A program made the position numbers and the translations under genes. A DNA stretch of 64,000 nucleotides from Leptospira wolbachii serovar Codice str. CDC (lineage in GTDB: Bacteria; Spirochaetota; Leptospiria; Leptospirales; Leptospiraceae), in contig NZ_AOGZ02000008.1 in NCBI RefSeq assembly GCF_000332515.2, positions 366,366-430,365 on the forward strand, in the 5' to 3' direction. Below are positions 1 through 9,792 of this stretch, one piece after another; the first letter of the stretch is position 1, and every line of letters starts with the position of its first letter. The notes beneath the pieces are model-generated. The model did no database searches, was not told the origin of the DNA, and saw only the letters and a list, made by a program, of their open reading frames with translations.

Positions 1-594
1 GTCCGAAGGCCCAAGAATTGTTTCATCTTGCTCGATCCCTCCTGAATTTTCAAAATATGGTTGGATTTTTACAAGAAGTAAGTTTTTTTTTCCATACCGA
101 ATCGCATTGGAAGGTATATTATAAATTCTTAATTTGTCATAGGCTTGAGGTTCCTTTGAGTCCCATTGTCCAGTATTTCCAATCCAATATCCATTTAGGT
201 AGGTTTTGTCTCGATCGTTGATGATCCCAAGCCGTAGGCTGTATTGAGTGGATGGATCCTCTGAAAACTGAATCCACTTGGCAAGTAAAATCGTTTTTTT
301 TGCACCATAATCTTTAGTGTTTGAATATAAGTTCCCGGGAACTGCAATTCGTTTCCATGGAATCTTAACAAATTGTGACTCGGTCATCGATTGGATTTCC
401 GATTCACTCAGATCCAACTCTGTCATATACCAAAAGGATTTGGGATCTAATTTGTTCGTATCAAGTGAGACCAGAGTCTTCTTATCTGTTTCTGTAGCGG
501 AATCTGGTAAGCTTTGTGAATGGAGAAGGGAAAAAGAAAAGACAAGGAGAATGAGTACCGGTTTTATCATATATAAACGAACTCTAACGTTCAT
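1..594 (-). CDS. Secreted protein with galactose-binding-like domain, N-terminal part (3' end outside window)
   Basis: The minus strand is open from about 594 to the window edge, giving roughly 198 residues. The start at 594 yields a basic n-region and hydrophobic core ending near LLHSQS, a good signal peptide; an in-frame ATG at 570 is the alternative. After the signal peptide the fragment has short beta-strand-like pieces (PWKRIAVPGNLY, LRLGIINDRDKTYLNGYWIG, YGKKNLLLVKIQPYF) that look like a glycoside-hydrolase-family-2 sugar-binding jelly roll. In Leptospira such domains commonly lie at the front of membrane-anchored SpoIIE-type phosphatases or 7TM signalling proteins; that is an inference because the C-terminus is missing. 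It is divergent from rlmI with about 30 bp between the starts. Confidence 0.7.
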   Translation of the reverse strand, partial: MNVRVRLYMIKPVLILLVFSFSLLHSQSLPDSATETDKKTLVSLDTNKLDPKSFWYMTELDLSESEIQSMTESQFVKIPWKRIAVPGNLYSNTKDYGAKKTILLAKWIQFSEDPSTQYSLRLGIINDRDKTYLNGYWIGNTGQWDSKEPQAYDKLRIYNIPSNAIRYGKKNLLLVKIQPYFENSGGIEQDETILGPSD

Positions 595-624
595 AACTCT
601 GTTATATTTCCAAATGGATGCAAA

Positions 625-1806
625 ATGGTCATTCGATTAAAAAAGAATAAAGAAAAAGCTGTATTAAATTTTCATCCTTGGATCTTTTCTGGAGCGATTG
701 CTTCAGGGGAAACTGGAGTGACTTCTGGAAGTGTTGTCCGAGTGGAATCATCGTCCGGTGAATTTCTGGCCTGGGGACATTATGATTCCAAAAGTCAAAT
801 CCGAATTCGTTTGTTCTCTTTTGCTGAAGGAGAAGATGGTTCGCAGGAAACCTATTGGACTTCTAAGTGGGATTCCATTTATGAATCAAAACAAACACTA
901 TTACCAAAAGAAACAACTGGATTTCGTCTCTTCCATTCTGAGGGTGACGGTGTCCCTGGAATTGTAGTCGACTGCTATGACAAAACAGCTGTTATGCAAT
1001 TGAAAACACCTGGTGCCTTAAGTTTACGGGACTGGTTAGTTTCATTTTTGTCTAAGAAAGGTTTTGTTACCATTTTGGAAAGGGTAGAGAAGTTTGAAGA
1101 CAAATCAGCGGGAGACCCAATCTTTCATAAAGGCAATGAATCTGAGCCTGTATTTTTCGAACATGGAATTCGATTCATTGCTGATATCACCAAAGGACAA
1201 AAAACAGGATTTTTCCTAGACCAAAGAGATAACCGTGCTTTAGTTTCTCGTTATGCCTTGGGTCGAACTGTCTTAAATACATTTGCTTATTCAGGAGCAT
1301 TTTCCGTTTATGCATTATTAGCTGGCGCAAAACAAGTCCATAGTTTAGATATTTCCAAACAAGCAATAGAACTTTGTGAGAGAAACTTGGTTTTGAATGG
1401 ACTGGAAACGGAAAACGAATCCAGTCGGCACAAAAGTTTGGTTTTGGATAGTTTTGATTATCTAAAAAGTATGGAGGCCAATTTCTATGATCTCATTATT
1501 TTGGACCCACCCGCTTTTACTAAGAGTATTGCTATGGTAAATCAAGCAAGTCGCGGGTATAAAGACATAAATATGAGGGCCATGTCCAAAATTACGACAG
1601 GTGGTTTGATCTTTACCTTCTCTTGTTCCCAACATATTTCTTTTGATCTGTTTAAAAAAATTGTTTTCGGGGCCGCAAAGGATGCCAAAAAAAGAGTTAG
1701 AATTTTACACCATCTTACTCAAAGTCCAGACCATGGTTATTCTGTCTTCCATCCGGAAGGAGAATACCTAAAAGGCCTTGTGATTCAGGTTGATGGCGAT
1801 ACATGA
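625..1806 (+). CDS. rlmI: Class I SAM-dependent rRNA large-subunit methyltransferase, RlmI/RlmK-like
   Basis: 393 residues, close to E. coli RlmI (396), which makes m5C1962 in 23S rRNA. The N-terminal ~75 residues form a PUA-like RNA-binding domain. The Rossmann methyltransferase follows, with the segment QKTGFFLDQRDNR at about 191-203, the SAM loop LNTFAYSGAFSVYAL at about 217-231, an acidic residue in HSLDIS, the catalytic-loop motif LDPPAF at about 293-298, and FSCSQH near 334. The C-terminus HPEGEYLKGL is typical of this family. No other start fits the PUA alignment as well as ATG 625. It lies 25 bp before the MBOAT gene and may be co-transcribed with it. The exact target base is inferred from family membership. 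Confidence 0.88.
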   Translation: MVIRLKKNKEKAVLNFHPWIFSGAIASGETGVTSGSVVRVESSSGEFLAWGHYDSKSQIRIRLFSFAEGEDGSQETYWTSKWDSIYESKQTLLPKETTGFRLFHSEGDGVPGIVVDCYDKTAVMQLKTPGALSLRDWLVSFLSKKGFVTILERVEKFEDKSAGDPIFHKGNESEPVFFEHGIRFIADITKGQKTGFFLDQRDNRALVSRYALGRTVLNTFAYSGAFSVYALLAGAKQVHSLDISKQAIELCERNLVLNGLETENESSRHKSLVLDSFDYLKSMEANFYDLIILDPPAFTKSIAMVNQASRGYKDINMRAMSKITTGGLIFTFSCSQHISFDLFKKIVFGAAKDAKKRVRILHHLTQSPDHGYSVFHPEGEYLKGLVIQVDGDT

Positions 1807-1831
1807 CTTCGTATATTGGTGAAATCTTAGA

Positions 1832-3256
1832 ATGAAATTTACATCCCTTAGTTTTCTTTGTTTTTTCCTTGTCGTATATTGTTTGCACTGGGTGTTTCGC
1901 GGCAAATACCGATTGGGTTTTTTGTTTTTGGCGTCGTTTGGATTTTATGCGGCTTGGTCCATTCCTTTTGCTTTCCATTTTCTAAGTATTGTTTTATTGA
2001 ATCATCTTTTCAATAAACAAATCCTAAAAAATAGATCCAGCTTTTGGTATCCGGTTTCTCTTTTCGTAAATTTTGGAAATCTTTTTCTCTTTAAATATTT
2101 TTACTTTTTATGGGACACAATCTTCCAATTAACGGGTAGTATTTGGTTTGCACCGGAATCCATCCAAAGTTTTTTACATTCGCAATTTGGGGCTGATTCG
2201 ATTACTCTTCCCCTTGCCATTAGTTTTTATACGTTTCAGATGGTGGCTTATACCATTGATATCAAACGAGGTAATGCAGAAGAAAATCCGAACTTTTTAC
2301 AGTTTGCACTATTTATCTTTTTTTTCCCGCAGTTGGTTGCAGGTCCCATTGTCCGTCACGGAGAATTCTTCTATCAATTGGAAGTTTGGAATGCAAAGAA
2401 GGAGCAACTCTTTGAAGGATATTACTTAGTTTTTCTGGGTCTTTTTAAGAAGGTGGTTCTGGCCGATAACTTATCTCCGATCATCGAACCAATTTTTCAA
2501 AATCCAGAGCAATATGATGGGTTTACCAATTTTATTGCCATGTTTGGATATTCGGCAAGAGTATACTGCGATTTTAGCGGTTATACTGATCTTGCCCGCG
2601 GATTAGGAAAGTTACTTGGTATCAATCTTCCTGAAAATTTTCATGCCCCATTTCTATCCGCTTCGGTTAGAGAACTTTGGACTCGTTGGCACATGACACT
2701 TGCCACTTGGATTAAGGATTACATTTACTTTCCGTTAGGTGGATCAAGAGTTTCCGAATACCGTGGTTATATTAATCTAGTTGTAACCTTTACTTTGGCA
2801 GGTTTTTGGCATGGTGCTAATTTTACTTTTATCATCTGGGGATTTCTTCACGGGTTGATGCTGAGTATTGAAAGAAAATTTGAGCTGATTCGAAAACCCG
2901 ATAGAACAGTCAAAACATCCAAGTGGAAAAAGTTTTTCGGTATTGTCTATGCCTTCGGGTTTTTTACATTTACCATCGCTTTTTTCAATGGACCGACAGT
3001 TCATAACTCGTTAGTCATGTTGGCAAAAGCATTTACCGGAGGGGCCGGAATAAGAACGAATAAATTGGAACTTATTGTTTATACTTTAATCCTTACATTT
3101 ATTCTTAACTATTTACAAACAAAACCGAGTTTTCCAAGAGAAAACTGGTCTACAAAAACTTCACTTGGGTTTCTTTTACTGTTTTCGTTAGTGATTACCA
3201 TTTTGTTAGGTTATCTTGCTCCGGGAGGAACGGAATTTATATATTTCCAATTTTAA
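1832..3256 (+). CDS. MBOAT-family membrane O-acyltransferase (AlgI/DltB type)
   Basis: 474 residues with about ten hydrophobic segments. The family signature is present: RELWTRWHMTL and YFPLGGSR in the middle, then GFWHGANFTF with the conserved His near residue 327 and a second His in WGFLHG near residue 340. AlgI/PatA/DltB-type enzymes move acyl groups across the inner membrane onto extracytoplasmic glycans or other envelope polymers. The next gene, one base downstream, encodes a DUF1574 protein with an SGNH-like motif, the typical AlgI-AlgJ/X-like partnership in which the membrane protein exports the acyl group and the partner transfers it. The polymer modified is unknown. No carbohydrate biosynthesis gene lies beside it. 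Confidence 0.88.
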   Translation: MKFTSLSFLCFFLVVYCLHWVFRGKYRLGFLFLASFGFYAAWSIPFAFHFLSIVLLNHLFNKQILKNRSSFWYPVSLFVNFGNLFLFKYFYFLWDTIFQLTGSIWFAPESIQSFLHSQFGADSITLPLAISFYTFQMVAYTIDIKRGNAEENPNFLQFALFIFFFPQLVAGPIVRHGEFFYQLEVWNAKKEQLFEGYYLVFLGLFKKVVLADNLSPIIEPIFQNPEQYDGFTNFIAMFGYSARVYCDFSGYTDLARGLGKLLGINLPENFHAPFLSASVRELWTRWHMTLATWIKDYIYFPLGGSRVSEYRGYINLVVTFTLAGFWHGANFTFIIWGFLHGLMLSIERKFELIRKPDRTVKTSKWKKFFGIVYAFGFFTFTIAFFNGPTVHNSLVMLAKAFTGGAGIRTNKLELIVYTLILTFILNYLQTKPSFPRENWSTKTSLGFLLLFSLVITILLGYLAPGGTEFIYFQF

Positions 3257-3257
3257 T

Positions 3258-4394
3258 ATGAATTTTAAACTTAAATTTCCTGTAGTATTCTATCCTATTC
3301 TTTTGGCTTTTAGTCTTTTCCTTTTAGACAAAATCTTTTTTTTGCCAGTTGTTGTTGAGAACACATACAGTTGGAAGAAAATTGAAAGAAAATTTTATGA
3401 ATTAAAAGAAGATCTTTTCGAGGTGATGCTTGAAGAGAGACGGAAAAACCCATCCAAACAAATTGGTTTGATTTTGGGGAGTTCTCGTTCAGGTGAATTT
3501 GATTCTAAAATGTTAGAATCCTTTTTTCCAAATACAAACTCGTTTAATTTTGCAGCTCCTTTTGGACCACCCAGTTTTCAGGCGTATTGGCTTGAAAGAA
3601 GTATTCAGGCTAAACTTCCACTTAGATATGTACTCATTGAGGTAGATCCACTTTTGTTTTCCCAATCGGCAATCGAATATTCATTAAACGGATCCTACGA
3701 TAATGAATATGTTTTGAAACAAATTGACTTCTACCGGATGAAAACTAAAAATCCATGGCTTGCGGAAGCTAAAGGTTTCTCTATGGATGAAGTTGAGGTG
3801 TATTTCTTAAAAAAATTATTTGCTTTGTACAAATACCCACTGGATCCCACTGCGATCAAAGCCAATAATAAAGAAATTGAAGTTGGTTTCTTCCCAGGAA
3901 TGTCTGTTGGAATTACAGGGAAAGACCACAAACGAAACTACATTGATAAAATCAAATTAGTAAACCGAGTCAAATTTGGTGCGCTTCCGAATGAAATTAA
4001 ATTTGCGAATATGGATGTCTTTTTAGAAAGAGATGCAGAAGCCATGTACAACCAATACCTTCGGGGAACAAAACTCGCACCGACACAAATCTATTTCTTC
4101 AAAAAAATGTTAGATTTACTGAAAGGAACAGGAATTCCCGTGATCATCTATTTCCCTGCAGTATCCGATGCGTTACGTAGACGAATGAGTACAGACGGGC
4201 TTCTCGAAGGATTCAATGGGGAAATAAGAAAAGCTGTTGCCCATGCTTCGCAAGTTCCTAATTCAAAATTCACGGTAGTAGATCCTAATAGTGATCCAAG
4301 GTGGGTTTGTAAAGATTTTGTGGACTCTCTGCACTTAAGTGGTGCCTGTTTCCCGAATCTTTTACCGATTCTATTTCCCAAGGAAATTCGTTAG
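3258..4394 (+). CDS. DUF1574-family protein, putative partner of the MBOAT acyltransferase
   Basis: 378 residues from ATG 3258, one base after the MBOAT stop; a TTG 14 codons upstream lies inside the MBOAT gene and is less likely. An N-terminal hydrophobic segment (about residues 8-28) anchors it or serves as signal peptide. The motif LILGSSRSGEFDS resembles block I of SGNH/GDSL hydrolases, with the Ser in the nucleophile position, and DSLHLSG near the C-terminus resembles the catalytic Asp-x-x-His block. DUF1574 proteins are characteristic of Leptospira. I infer an extracytoplasmic acetyl- or acyltransferase acting on a glycan with the upstream gene. Its stop codon overlaps the stop codon of the convergent J-like gene. 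Confidence 0.8.
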   Translation: MNFKLKFPVVFYPILLAFSLFLLDKIFFLPVVVENTYSWKKIERKFYELKEDLFEVMLEERRKNPSKQIGLILGSSRSGEFDSKMLESFFPNTNSFNFAAPFGPPSFQAYWLERSIQAKLPLRYVLIEVDPLLFSQSAIEYSLNGSYDNEYVLKQIDFYRMKTKNPWLAEAKGFSMDEVEVYFLKKLFALYKYPLDPTAIKANNKEIEVGFFPGMSVGITGKDHKRNYIDKIKLVNRVKFGALPNEIKFANMDVFLERDAEAMYNQYLRGTKLAPTQIYFFKKMLDLLKGTGIPVIIYFPAVSDALRRRMSTDGLLEGFNGEIRKAVAHASQVPNSKFTVVDPNSDPRWVCKDFVDSLHLSGACFPNLLPILFPKEIR

Positions 4395-4990
4395 TTCCTT
4401 TTTTCCTTCCGTTTTTTTAATTCTTTTTTTAGAAAGCGGAAGCGAAAAAAAACATAACCAATAGCACTAAGGAGAAGAAAAATTCCAGACCCCCATCCAG
4501 AAACCATTTCAAACCAGACATGATCCTTTTCTATATTTTCATTCCAAAGAGAATGTAGGAGGACAAATCCCGAATACAAAAGTAGATTCAGAACCATATA
4601 AATTGTTGTTTTTTTAAGAATCCAGAGGGTATCTCCCATCTCCTCGCGGAACTGTGTAAAATCACTTAGGATTTCTTGGTAGGTTTTCTGGTGGCTTAAT
4701 CGATAAATGTCATAGGCCTCTTCGATCTCTGGATCTTTTGCCTTTCCATCCAATAAGACAAATTCGAAGTCTAGTTGGCGGTCGTATTCCTTTCTCTTTT
4801 TGGGATCACTCAGAGTTAAGTAGGCACGGGTTAGTTCTAGAATTTTGTCCTTCGCCTCTGAGATACCAGCACCTTCCAAACGTTCCCAAAACTCTAATTC
4901 CTTCAAATAAATGGCTTCGATTGTTTCCGATGTGGATTCCTTCGTTACCCCCAGGATTCCGTAAAATGTCTCCCTTTTTACCCCTGCCAT
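4391..4990 (-). CDS. J-like domain membrane protein lacking the HPD motif
   Basis: 199 residues. Residues about 7-70 match a J domain: FYGILGV at the start, the helix II region [15 protein letters not shown], and the helix III/IV end [21 protein letters not shown]. The His-Pro-Asp tripeptide that stimulates Hsp70 ATPase is absent; the loop after helix II reads EGAGISEAK. Two hydrophobic segments follow (about 130-150 and 163-185), then a very basic tail ([18 protein letters not shown]). This is therefore a J-like protein anchored to the inner membrane and probably unable to activate DnaK in the standard way. It stands alone between convergent DUF1574 and divergent miaB. Function unknown. Confidence 0.75.
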   Translation of the reverse strand: MAGVKRETFYGILGVTKESTSETIEAIYLKELEFWERLEGAGISEAKDKILELTRAYLTLSDPKKRKEYDRQLDFEFVLLDGKAKDPEIEEAYDIYRLSHQKTYQEILSDFTQFREEMGDTLWILKKTTIYMVLNLLLYSGFVLLHSLWNENIEKDHVWFEMVSGWGSGIFLLLSAIGYVFFRFRFLKKELKKRKEKRN

Positions 4991-5035
4991 ATACTCCTTT
5001 TAGTTCCCTTCTTCTTTGCTTTACAAGGAAATTTT

Positions 5036-6430
5036 ATGGAAAAACATATCATTATGAACCCATCCTTGACTGAAATCCCAACCACAGAGAGTCCCGTCCA
5101 ACTCGGAAAGGTTTACGTGGAGACCTATGGATGCCAAATGAATGAATATGATTCTGGGATCGTCAAGGAACTCTTCCGGAAAGAGAATTATGAAGCTGCC
5201 GAGTCGGTTGAAGACAGTGATATTATTTTTCTCAATACCTGTGCGGTAAGAGAAAATGCCCATGCGAAGATCTACGGTAGATTACAGTCGCTTGGTTATT
5301 TAAAGAAAAAAAATCCAAACCTAGTCATTGGGGTCCTTGGATGTATGGCACAAAATTTAGGGGAAGATTTGTTCCATCAAGAACTCCCACTAGACCTCAT
5401 TGTTGGACCTGACAATTACAGAACGTTACCAGAACTCATTCAAAAGATTCGAGGAGGGGAACGAGATGTCCAACTAACGCGCTTATCTCGAACTGAAACT
5501 TATGATGAATTAGAACCGAAAGTGGTAAATGGAATTCAAGCCTTTGTCACCATCATGAGGGGTTGTAATAATTTTTGTACTTTTTGTGTCGTACCTTATA
5601 CTAGAGGTCGGGAGAGAAGTCGGGAGCCTGGTTCTATTGTCGCTGAAATTCTTCAATTAGAAGAAATGGGTGTAAAACAAGTTACTCTCCTTGGTCAAAA
5701 TGTAAATAGTTATTCATTTGAAAATACAGACTTTTGTTCTTTGGTCGAAAAGATTCTTGCAGAAACGTCTATTGAGAGAGTTCGCTTTACGAGCCCTCAT
5801 CCAAAAGATTTTCCAGACCACCTAATATCTCTAATGGCGAAAGAGGATCGTTTTTCTTCTCAGATCCACATGCCGCTGCAAGCAGGAAGTTCCAAAGTAC
5901 TTCGAGATATGAAACGTAGTTATACCAAAGAAGAGTATTTGGATTTAGTGGCAAGTATCCAAAATCGGATTCCGGATATTGGAATCACCTCTGATATCAT
6001 TGTTGGTTTTCCTGGAGAAACAGAAGAAGAGTTTCAAGAAACTTTGGAAGTTGTAAAAAAAGTAAAATTTGACATGTCTTATATGTTCAAATATTCGGAA
6101 CGAGAAGGGACAATCGCAAAACGAAAGTTTATTGATGATGTCCCGGAAGAAACCAAAAGCAAACGACTCATTGAACTTGTTGAGCTTCAAACTAAGATTT
6201 CCCACGAAAAAAATCAGACTAAAATTGGGAAAGAGTTTTCAGTCCTTATTGAAAACACATCCAAAAAATCAAAACTTGAGTTATGCGGTCGTTCTCATTG
6301 CGGAAGAATGATTGTATTTCCTATCCCAGAAGGTTTGTCTAAGGATCCATCTGATTGGATTGGAAAAACCGTAAATGTAGTTGTTGAGTCGGCTACCAGT
6401 GCGACTTTGAAGGGAAAACTCATTGGCTAA
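5036..6430 (+). CDS. miaB: tRNA-2-methylthio-N6-isopentenyladenosine synthase MiaB
   Basis: 464 residues, typical for MiaB. The N-terminal MTTase domain has Cys33 (ETYGCQMN), Cys69 (NTCAVRENA) and Cys103 (LGCMAQ), ligands of the auxiliary 4Fe-4S cluster. The radical SAM cluster motif is Cys177-x3-Cys181-x2-Cys184 ([10 protein letters not shown]), followed by [19 protein letters not shown]-binding domain occupies the C-terminus. The NTCAVRENA signature separates MiaB from RimO and MtaB. It methylthiolates A37 of tRNAs reading UNN codons after MiaA. ATG 5036 has an AAGGAAA Shine-Dalgarno sequence at good spacing. Its end overlaps the next gene by 8 bp, so translation is probably coupled. Confidence 0.95.
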   Translation: MEKHIIMNPSLTEIPTTESPVQLGKVYVETYGCQMNEYDSGIVKELFRKENYEAAESVEDSDIIFLNTCAVRENAHAKIYGRLQSLGYLKKKNPNLVIGVLGCMAQNLGEDLFHQELPLDLIVGPDNYRTLPELIQKIRGGERDVQLTRLSRTETYDELEPKVVNGIQAFVTIMRGCNNFCTFCVVPYTRGRERSREPGSIVAEILQLEEMGVKQVTLLGQNVNSYSFENTDFCSLVEKILAETSIERVRFTSPHPKDFPDHLISLMAKEDRFSSQIHMPLQAGSSKVLRDMKRSYTKEEYLDLVASIQNRIPDIGITSDIIVGFPGETEEEFQETLEVVKKVKFDMSYMFKYSEREGTIAKRKFIDDVPEETKSKRLIELVELQTKISHEKNQTKIGKEFSVLIENTSKKSKLELCGRSHCGRMIVFPIPEGLSKDPSDWIGKTVNVVVESATSATLKGKLIG

Positions 6431-8015
6431 ACCGGTCGATTTACGAACGGTCAGAGTCTTCTCAAAAGATGACTTACCACCAGGATTTATGGTGGATACG
6501 GATCGTTTGGGTAAGTGGAAACGATTTAAACCTTCCATTCTTAGAATATATATATTAAAAGAAATTCTAAGTCCCTTTCTTGTTGCCCTTTCTTTTTTTA
6601 CAATGATTTACATGGCTGTTGCCATTCAAAAGATGATTGGTCTATTCGTTGGTAAGGGCGTTGATTTCTTTCGTTTGCTCGACTACATGGGTTATGTATT
6701 TGGAAATACCTTGCCAATGACAATCCCTATGGCTTGCCTTATGTCTGGGATTATGGCTGCCGGTCGTTTGTCTGGTGATTCTGAGATTACTGCAATGCGG
6801 GCATCTGGAGTCTCTTTTCCTTATATTTATTCCAATTTCCTTGTTTTTGGGTTCCTAATGACTCTTATTGTAGGGTATTTGAATTTTTATTTAGGACCAG
6901 AAAACACCCGTAAGATGAAGGACTTTGATAATTGGATTGCAACCTATAACCCTTTACTCGCAATCCAGCCAGGTCAGTTCTCCGGTGATAAAACTCAGGA
7001 TTTTTTCTCTGAAAAGGGAAGGACAATGTATTCCGGCGGTATTGATGCGGACGGAAATTTAAGTAATGTGCAAATTCGAGAATGGTCTATATCTGCAGAT
7101 GGAAATGACTTTATCATGGTGAATAATCTAGCAGTCCCTATGGGTGGGTCTCGTATGTTACAAATCATCAATGCCAAAGAAGGTCTGTTAGTTGAAAAAA
7201 AGAATCTAGCAGGGGAATATGAGAAATCGGTTAGATTACGCAAAGGTTATGTAATCGAATGGGATCCTGAAACTAATGCAATAGGTATCACCAATTTTAT
7301 GGACGGCGAGATGGACTATAACACTCCGGCCAAAAAAGATACAAAAACAATGAGTATCAATGTAAAACCAGATACATTCTCTTTGCCTATGTTATTTGAA
7401 ATTCGTAATGCAATCGAATCGGAAGGACTCGAAAATATTCCAGGTTTAGAAATATTGAAAGAGTACGGACTTTCCATTAAAGGAGTGGGAGGTTTAAAAC
7501 AAATGGTAGAACAGTTTAAATATGAGCTACTTATGGGTGCAAGTAGTGGGAACCAAGAGGATATGGCTCAAAAATTTGCGCTTTTTACTCAGCTCTCCGA
7601 ACTTCTAAACGAATCGAAAAAAACGCTTACTGGATTTAATGTAGAAATTCATAAAAGGTTTGCCACTCCTATATCCTGCCAAATTTTTTTCTTTCTCTCT
7701 TTCCCTCTTGGCCTAGTAGTAAAACGTTCTGGAAAAGGAATGAGTTTTACCTTGGCAGTTGTCTTCCTTTTAATCTATTATGCATTTTTCATTTTTGGAT
7801 CCGGTATATCTTATAAAGAAAATGTTCCAGATTGGGTAGGGCCTTGGTCTGCAAATATTGTGATTGCTACACTTTCGATTTATATAATGATTTCACGCAC
7901 AGATGCAAAATTGCCTGATTCCATTCGGAACCGGTTGGGATTTTACTTCCGGCTTCGGGACCAGTGGGAGGAGCGCATAGAACTGATAAAAAATCGCTTC
8001 AGAAAAGGCAAATGA
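6423..8015 (+). CDS. LptF/LptG-family permease (LPS export ABC transporter, YjgP/YjgQ)
   Basis: 530 residues. The TTG start at 6423 overlaps miaB by 8 bp and has GAAGGGAAAA directly upstream; ATG 6489 is a weaker alternative. Hydrophobic segments lie near residues 45-65, 85-115 and 135-160, then a long soluble region (about 170-415, the periplasmic beta-jellyroll plus a helical insertion), then three further segments (about 420-490) including [13 protein letters not shown], a conserved stretch of this family. LptF and LptG form the membrane part of the LPS extractor with LptB2; which of the two this is cannot be decided. At 530 residues it is longer than E. coli LptF/G (about 360), the extra length lying in the soluble region. 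No lptB lies nearby. Confidence 0.85.
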   Translation: MAKPVDLRTVRVFSKDDLPPGFMVDTDRLGKWKRFKPSILRIYILKEILSPFLVALSFFTMIYMAVAIQKMIGLFVGKGVDFFRLLDYMGYVFGNTLPMTIPMACLMSGIMAAGRLSGDSEITAMRASGVSFPYIYSNFLVFGFLMTLIVGYLNFYLGPENTRKMKDFDNWIATYNPLLAIQPGQFSGDKTQDFFSEKGRTMYSGGIDADGNLSNVQIREWSISADGNDFIMVNNLAVPMGGSRMLQIINAKEGLLVEKKNLAGEYEKSVRLRKGYVIEWDPETNAIGITNFMDGEMDYNTPAKKDTKTMSINVKPDTFSLPMLFEIRNAIESEGLENIPGLEILKEYGLSIKGVGGLKQMVEQFKYELLMGASSGNQEDMAQKFALFTQLSELLNESKKTLTGFNVEIHKRFATPISCQIFFFLSFPLGLVVKRSGKGMSFTLAVVFLLIYYAFFIFGSGISYKENVPDWVGPWSANIVIATLSIYIMISRTDAKLPDSIRNRLGFYFRLRDQWEERIELIKNRFRKGK

Positions 8016-8086
8016 GACAAAATTTGCTAGAAAATTCCACTTACTACAGTCCTATAGAATCAGTAGTTTAGTACAGGAGATCTGGT

Positions 8087-8917
8087 TTGAAAACTTCTTA
8101 CATTTGGAATATTTCTAAAGGACGCCCTTTTCCGGTAGAACTTTGGAAACATTCAAAGATCAAAGTTCAAGTCAACCAAATGCAGTTGGACGAATTGGAT
8201 CGTATATCGATCACTCCGAACGACATTCACATTCTTTTCCTCCAAGTATCTATTGCAGAATGGAAACAAATCCAACCGACCATCGTATCCTCTTTTGAGG
8301 CGAATCCTTTTGTGTCTTTGATTTTGATTTCCTCGGAAGATGGAGTATCCCAAATTCAAGATATCGTTCAAGGCCATTCCAAATATTTAGTTTTGGAAAA
8401 CCCTCTGCACGTAAGAGAACTTAGGATGATTTTAGACAGGACTATCCAATCAGAATCTTACAAAGCCGCCGCTTTGGATATTGGTAATTCTTGTTTAGAA
8501 AATGTAGGTTTTTTTGAAGGTGTATTTTCTTTGGCACATCAGGAATACGAAGAATCAAAAAAAGAAAATGAAGCATTACGTTCTATTCTAAAATACGAAG
8601 AACTTGTTAAACGTTCGCAAGCTGGTATTAGTACTGCTTTGGAAAAAGTAAATGATATGAAAAACCAAGAGTTGATCGAACTTCACGAACGTGTGAAAGC
8701 AAGCCAACAATTGGACGAACTCCGAGAAAAAGAACTTAAACAAGCTTTGGAATTGCAAAAAGCAACCGAACAGGTGTTAAACTATTCTCGCATTGAAGAG
8801 ATGAATTTAGATAAAATCTTAAGAGCTCAAGATCGACTTTTCGAATATACCGAACAAGAGATTAAGGAACTAGTTGAAGAGAACCGTTCCTTAAAAAAGA
8901 AACTTGGTTTGATTTAA
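8087..8917 (+). CDS. Receiver-like N-terminal domain plus long coiled coil, function unknown
   Basis: 276 residues. TTG 8087 is supported by CAGGAGA ending 6 bp upstream. Residues about 1-125 have the strand/helix rhythm of a response-regulator receiver: HILFLQVS where strand 3 and its phospho-acceptor Asp would be (Gln instead), LILISSEDG as strand 4, and YLVLENPLHVRELRMIL as the strand 5/helix 5 'KP...EL' region, with Glu-Asn in place of Lys-Pro. Residues about 135-276 are almost wholly charged coiled coil (many E/K/Q heptads). I read it as a phosphorylation-dead receiver fused to a coiled-coil rod, a possible scaffold. That domain call is an inference from pattern only. It ends tail to tail with the next gene, sharing 4 bp. 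Confidence 0.65.
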   Translation: MKTSYIWNISKGRPFPVELWKHSKIKVQVNQMQLDELDRISITPNDIHILFLQVSIAEWKQIQPTIVSSFEANPFVSLILISSEDGVSQIQDIVQGHSKYLVLENPLHVRELRMILDRTIQSESYKAAALDIGNSCLENVGFFEGVFSLAHQEYEESKKENEALRSILKYEELVKRSQAGISTALEKVNDMKNQELIELHERVKASQQLDELREKELKQALELQKATEQVLNYSRIEEMNLDKILRAQDRLFEYTEQEIKELVEENRSLKKKLGLI

Positions 8918-9720
8918 AAATCCTTCCCGACCTTTTCTTCTATGCTCGCGTATTCTTTTGAATCGCGACCATAGTGAATTTCAGCAAATCGCAAGAGATG
9001 TTTTTTCTTTAATTCTTTAAATTCATAATAAAGTTCCTGGTTTTTCGAACGGATTGCTGTTTGTTCCATTTTTTCATAGGATAGGGCAAGGAGTCTGTGT
9101 GGTTCTGCTTCTGATTCATTTTTAGAAGAAAGATCAATATACCGGTGAGTAAAATCAATAACTTGTAGATAATTTTTAAAGGCTTCTTGGTGTTTGATGT
9201 ATTCTCTATAAATTCCAGACTTTAAATCAAGGTAGGAAGCACTTTCCTTAACCTTGGGATTTTCGATTTTATCCAAAAGATTCATTCCCTTTACGAGACG
9301 TGCCACAGTCTGTGAGCGCAGGTCAAAGAGTTGTTTTTGAAATTCCTTTTCTTTGTTTTCCTTCCGGATTTGTTTTTGCCATTCATATCTATCTTCATAG
9401 TAGATTTCTTTTTTAGAATCTTCTCTACGTTTTTCGATAGTCTTTCTTCCTGACTCAAAATAATCTATAGCGGTTGCATATTCTTTGTTCGCATCCTGCC
9501 AACGTTTCTGGGAATTCTTTTCATCCACTAAATTGAGAACATTGATTGTTTCCAAACGTTCCGAACTATCTCCCCAAGGAGAACCTGATTCTGGTGTTGT
9601 AGGCAGGATGGATTCCACCCGATTTTCTTTAGCGGACGACTGATTTGTATCTTTGGAACTTAGGGACAAAGAACCTAGGAAAATCAAAGAAATCCATAAA
9701 AATAGGATGGGAAATTTCAT
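8914..9720 (-). CDS. Secreted alpha-helical protein, possibly related to flagellar coiling protein FcpA
   Basis: 268 residues. A signal peptide (hydrophobic core about 4-20, ending near LSLSSKD) precedes a low-complexity linker rich in S, T, P and E to about residue 55. The rest is charged helix (KKEIYYEDRYEWQKQIRKE) then TPR-like helical hairpins with DKIENPKVKES, AEPHRLLALSYEKME and LLRFAEIHYGRDSKEYA. The secreted, V-shaped helical organisation and some phrases remind me of Leptospira FcpA, the sheath protein that gives the periplasmic flagellum its curvature, but this is from memory and the protein is shorter than I expect for FcpA. No flagellar gene is adjacent. A structure or database comparison would decide. 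Confidence 0.6.
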   Translation of the reverse strand: MKFPILFLWISLIFLGSLSLSSKDTNQSSAKENRVESILPTTPESGSPWGDSSERLETINVLNLVDEKNSQKRWQDANKEYATAIDYFESGRKTIEKRREDSKKEIYYEDRYEWQKQIRKENKEKEFQKQLFDLRSQTVARLVKGMNLLDKIENPKVKESASYLDLKSGIYREYIKHQEAFKNYLQVIDFTHRYIDLSSKNESEAEPHRLLALSYEKMEQTAIRSKNQELYYEFKELKKKHLLRFAEIHYGRDSKEYASIEEKVGKDF

Positions 9721-9792
9721 TTACAGGGAAACTTTCCTTGAATCCTAGATATTGGCAAGAACTATCATTCTATGGTACTAATTCAAAGAAAA

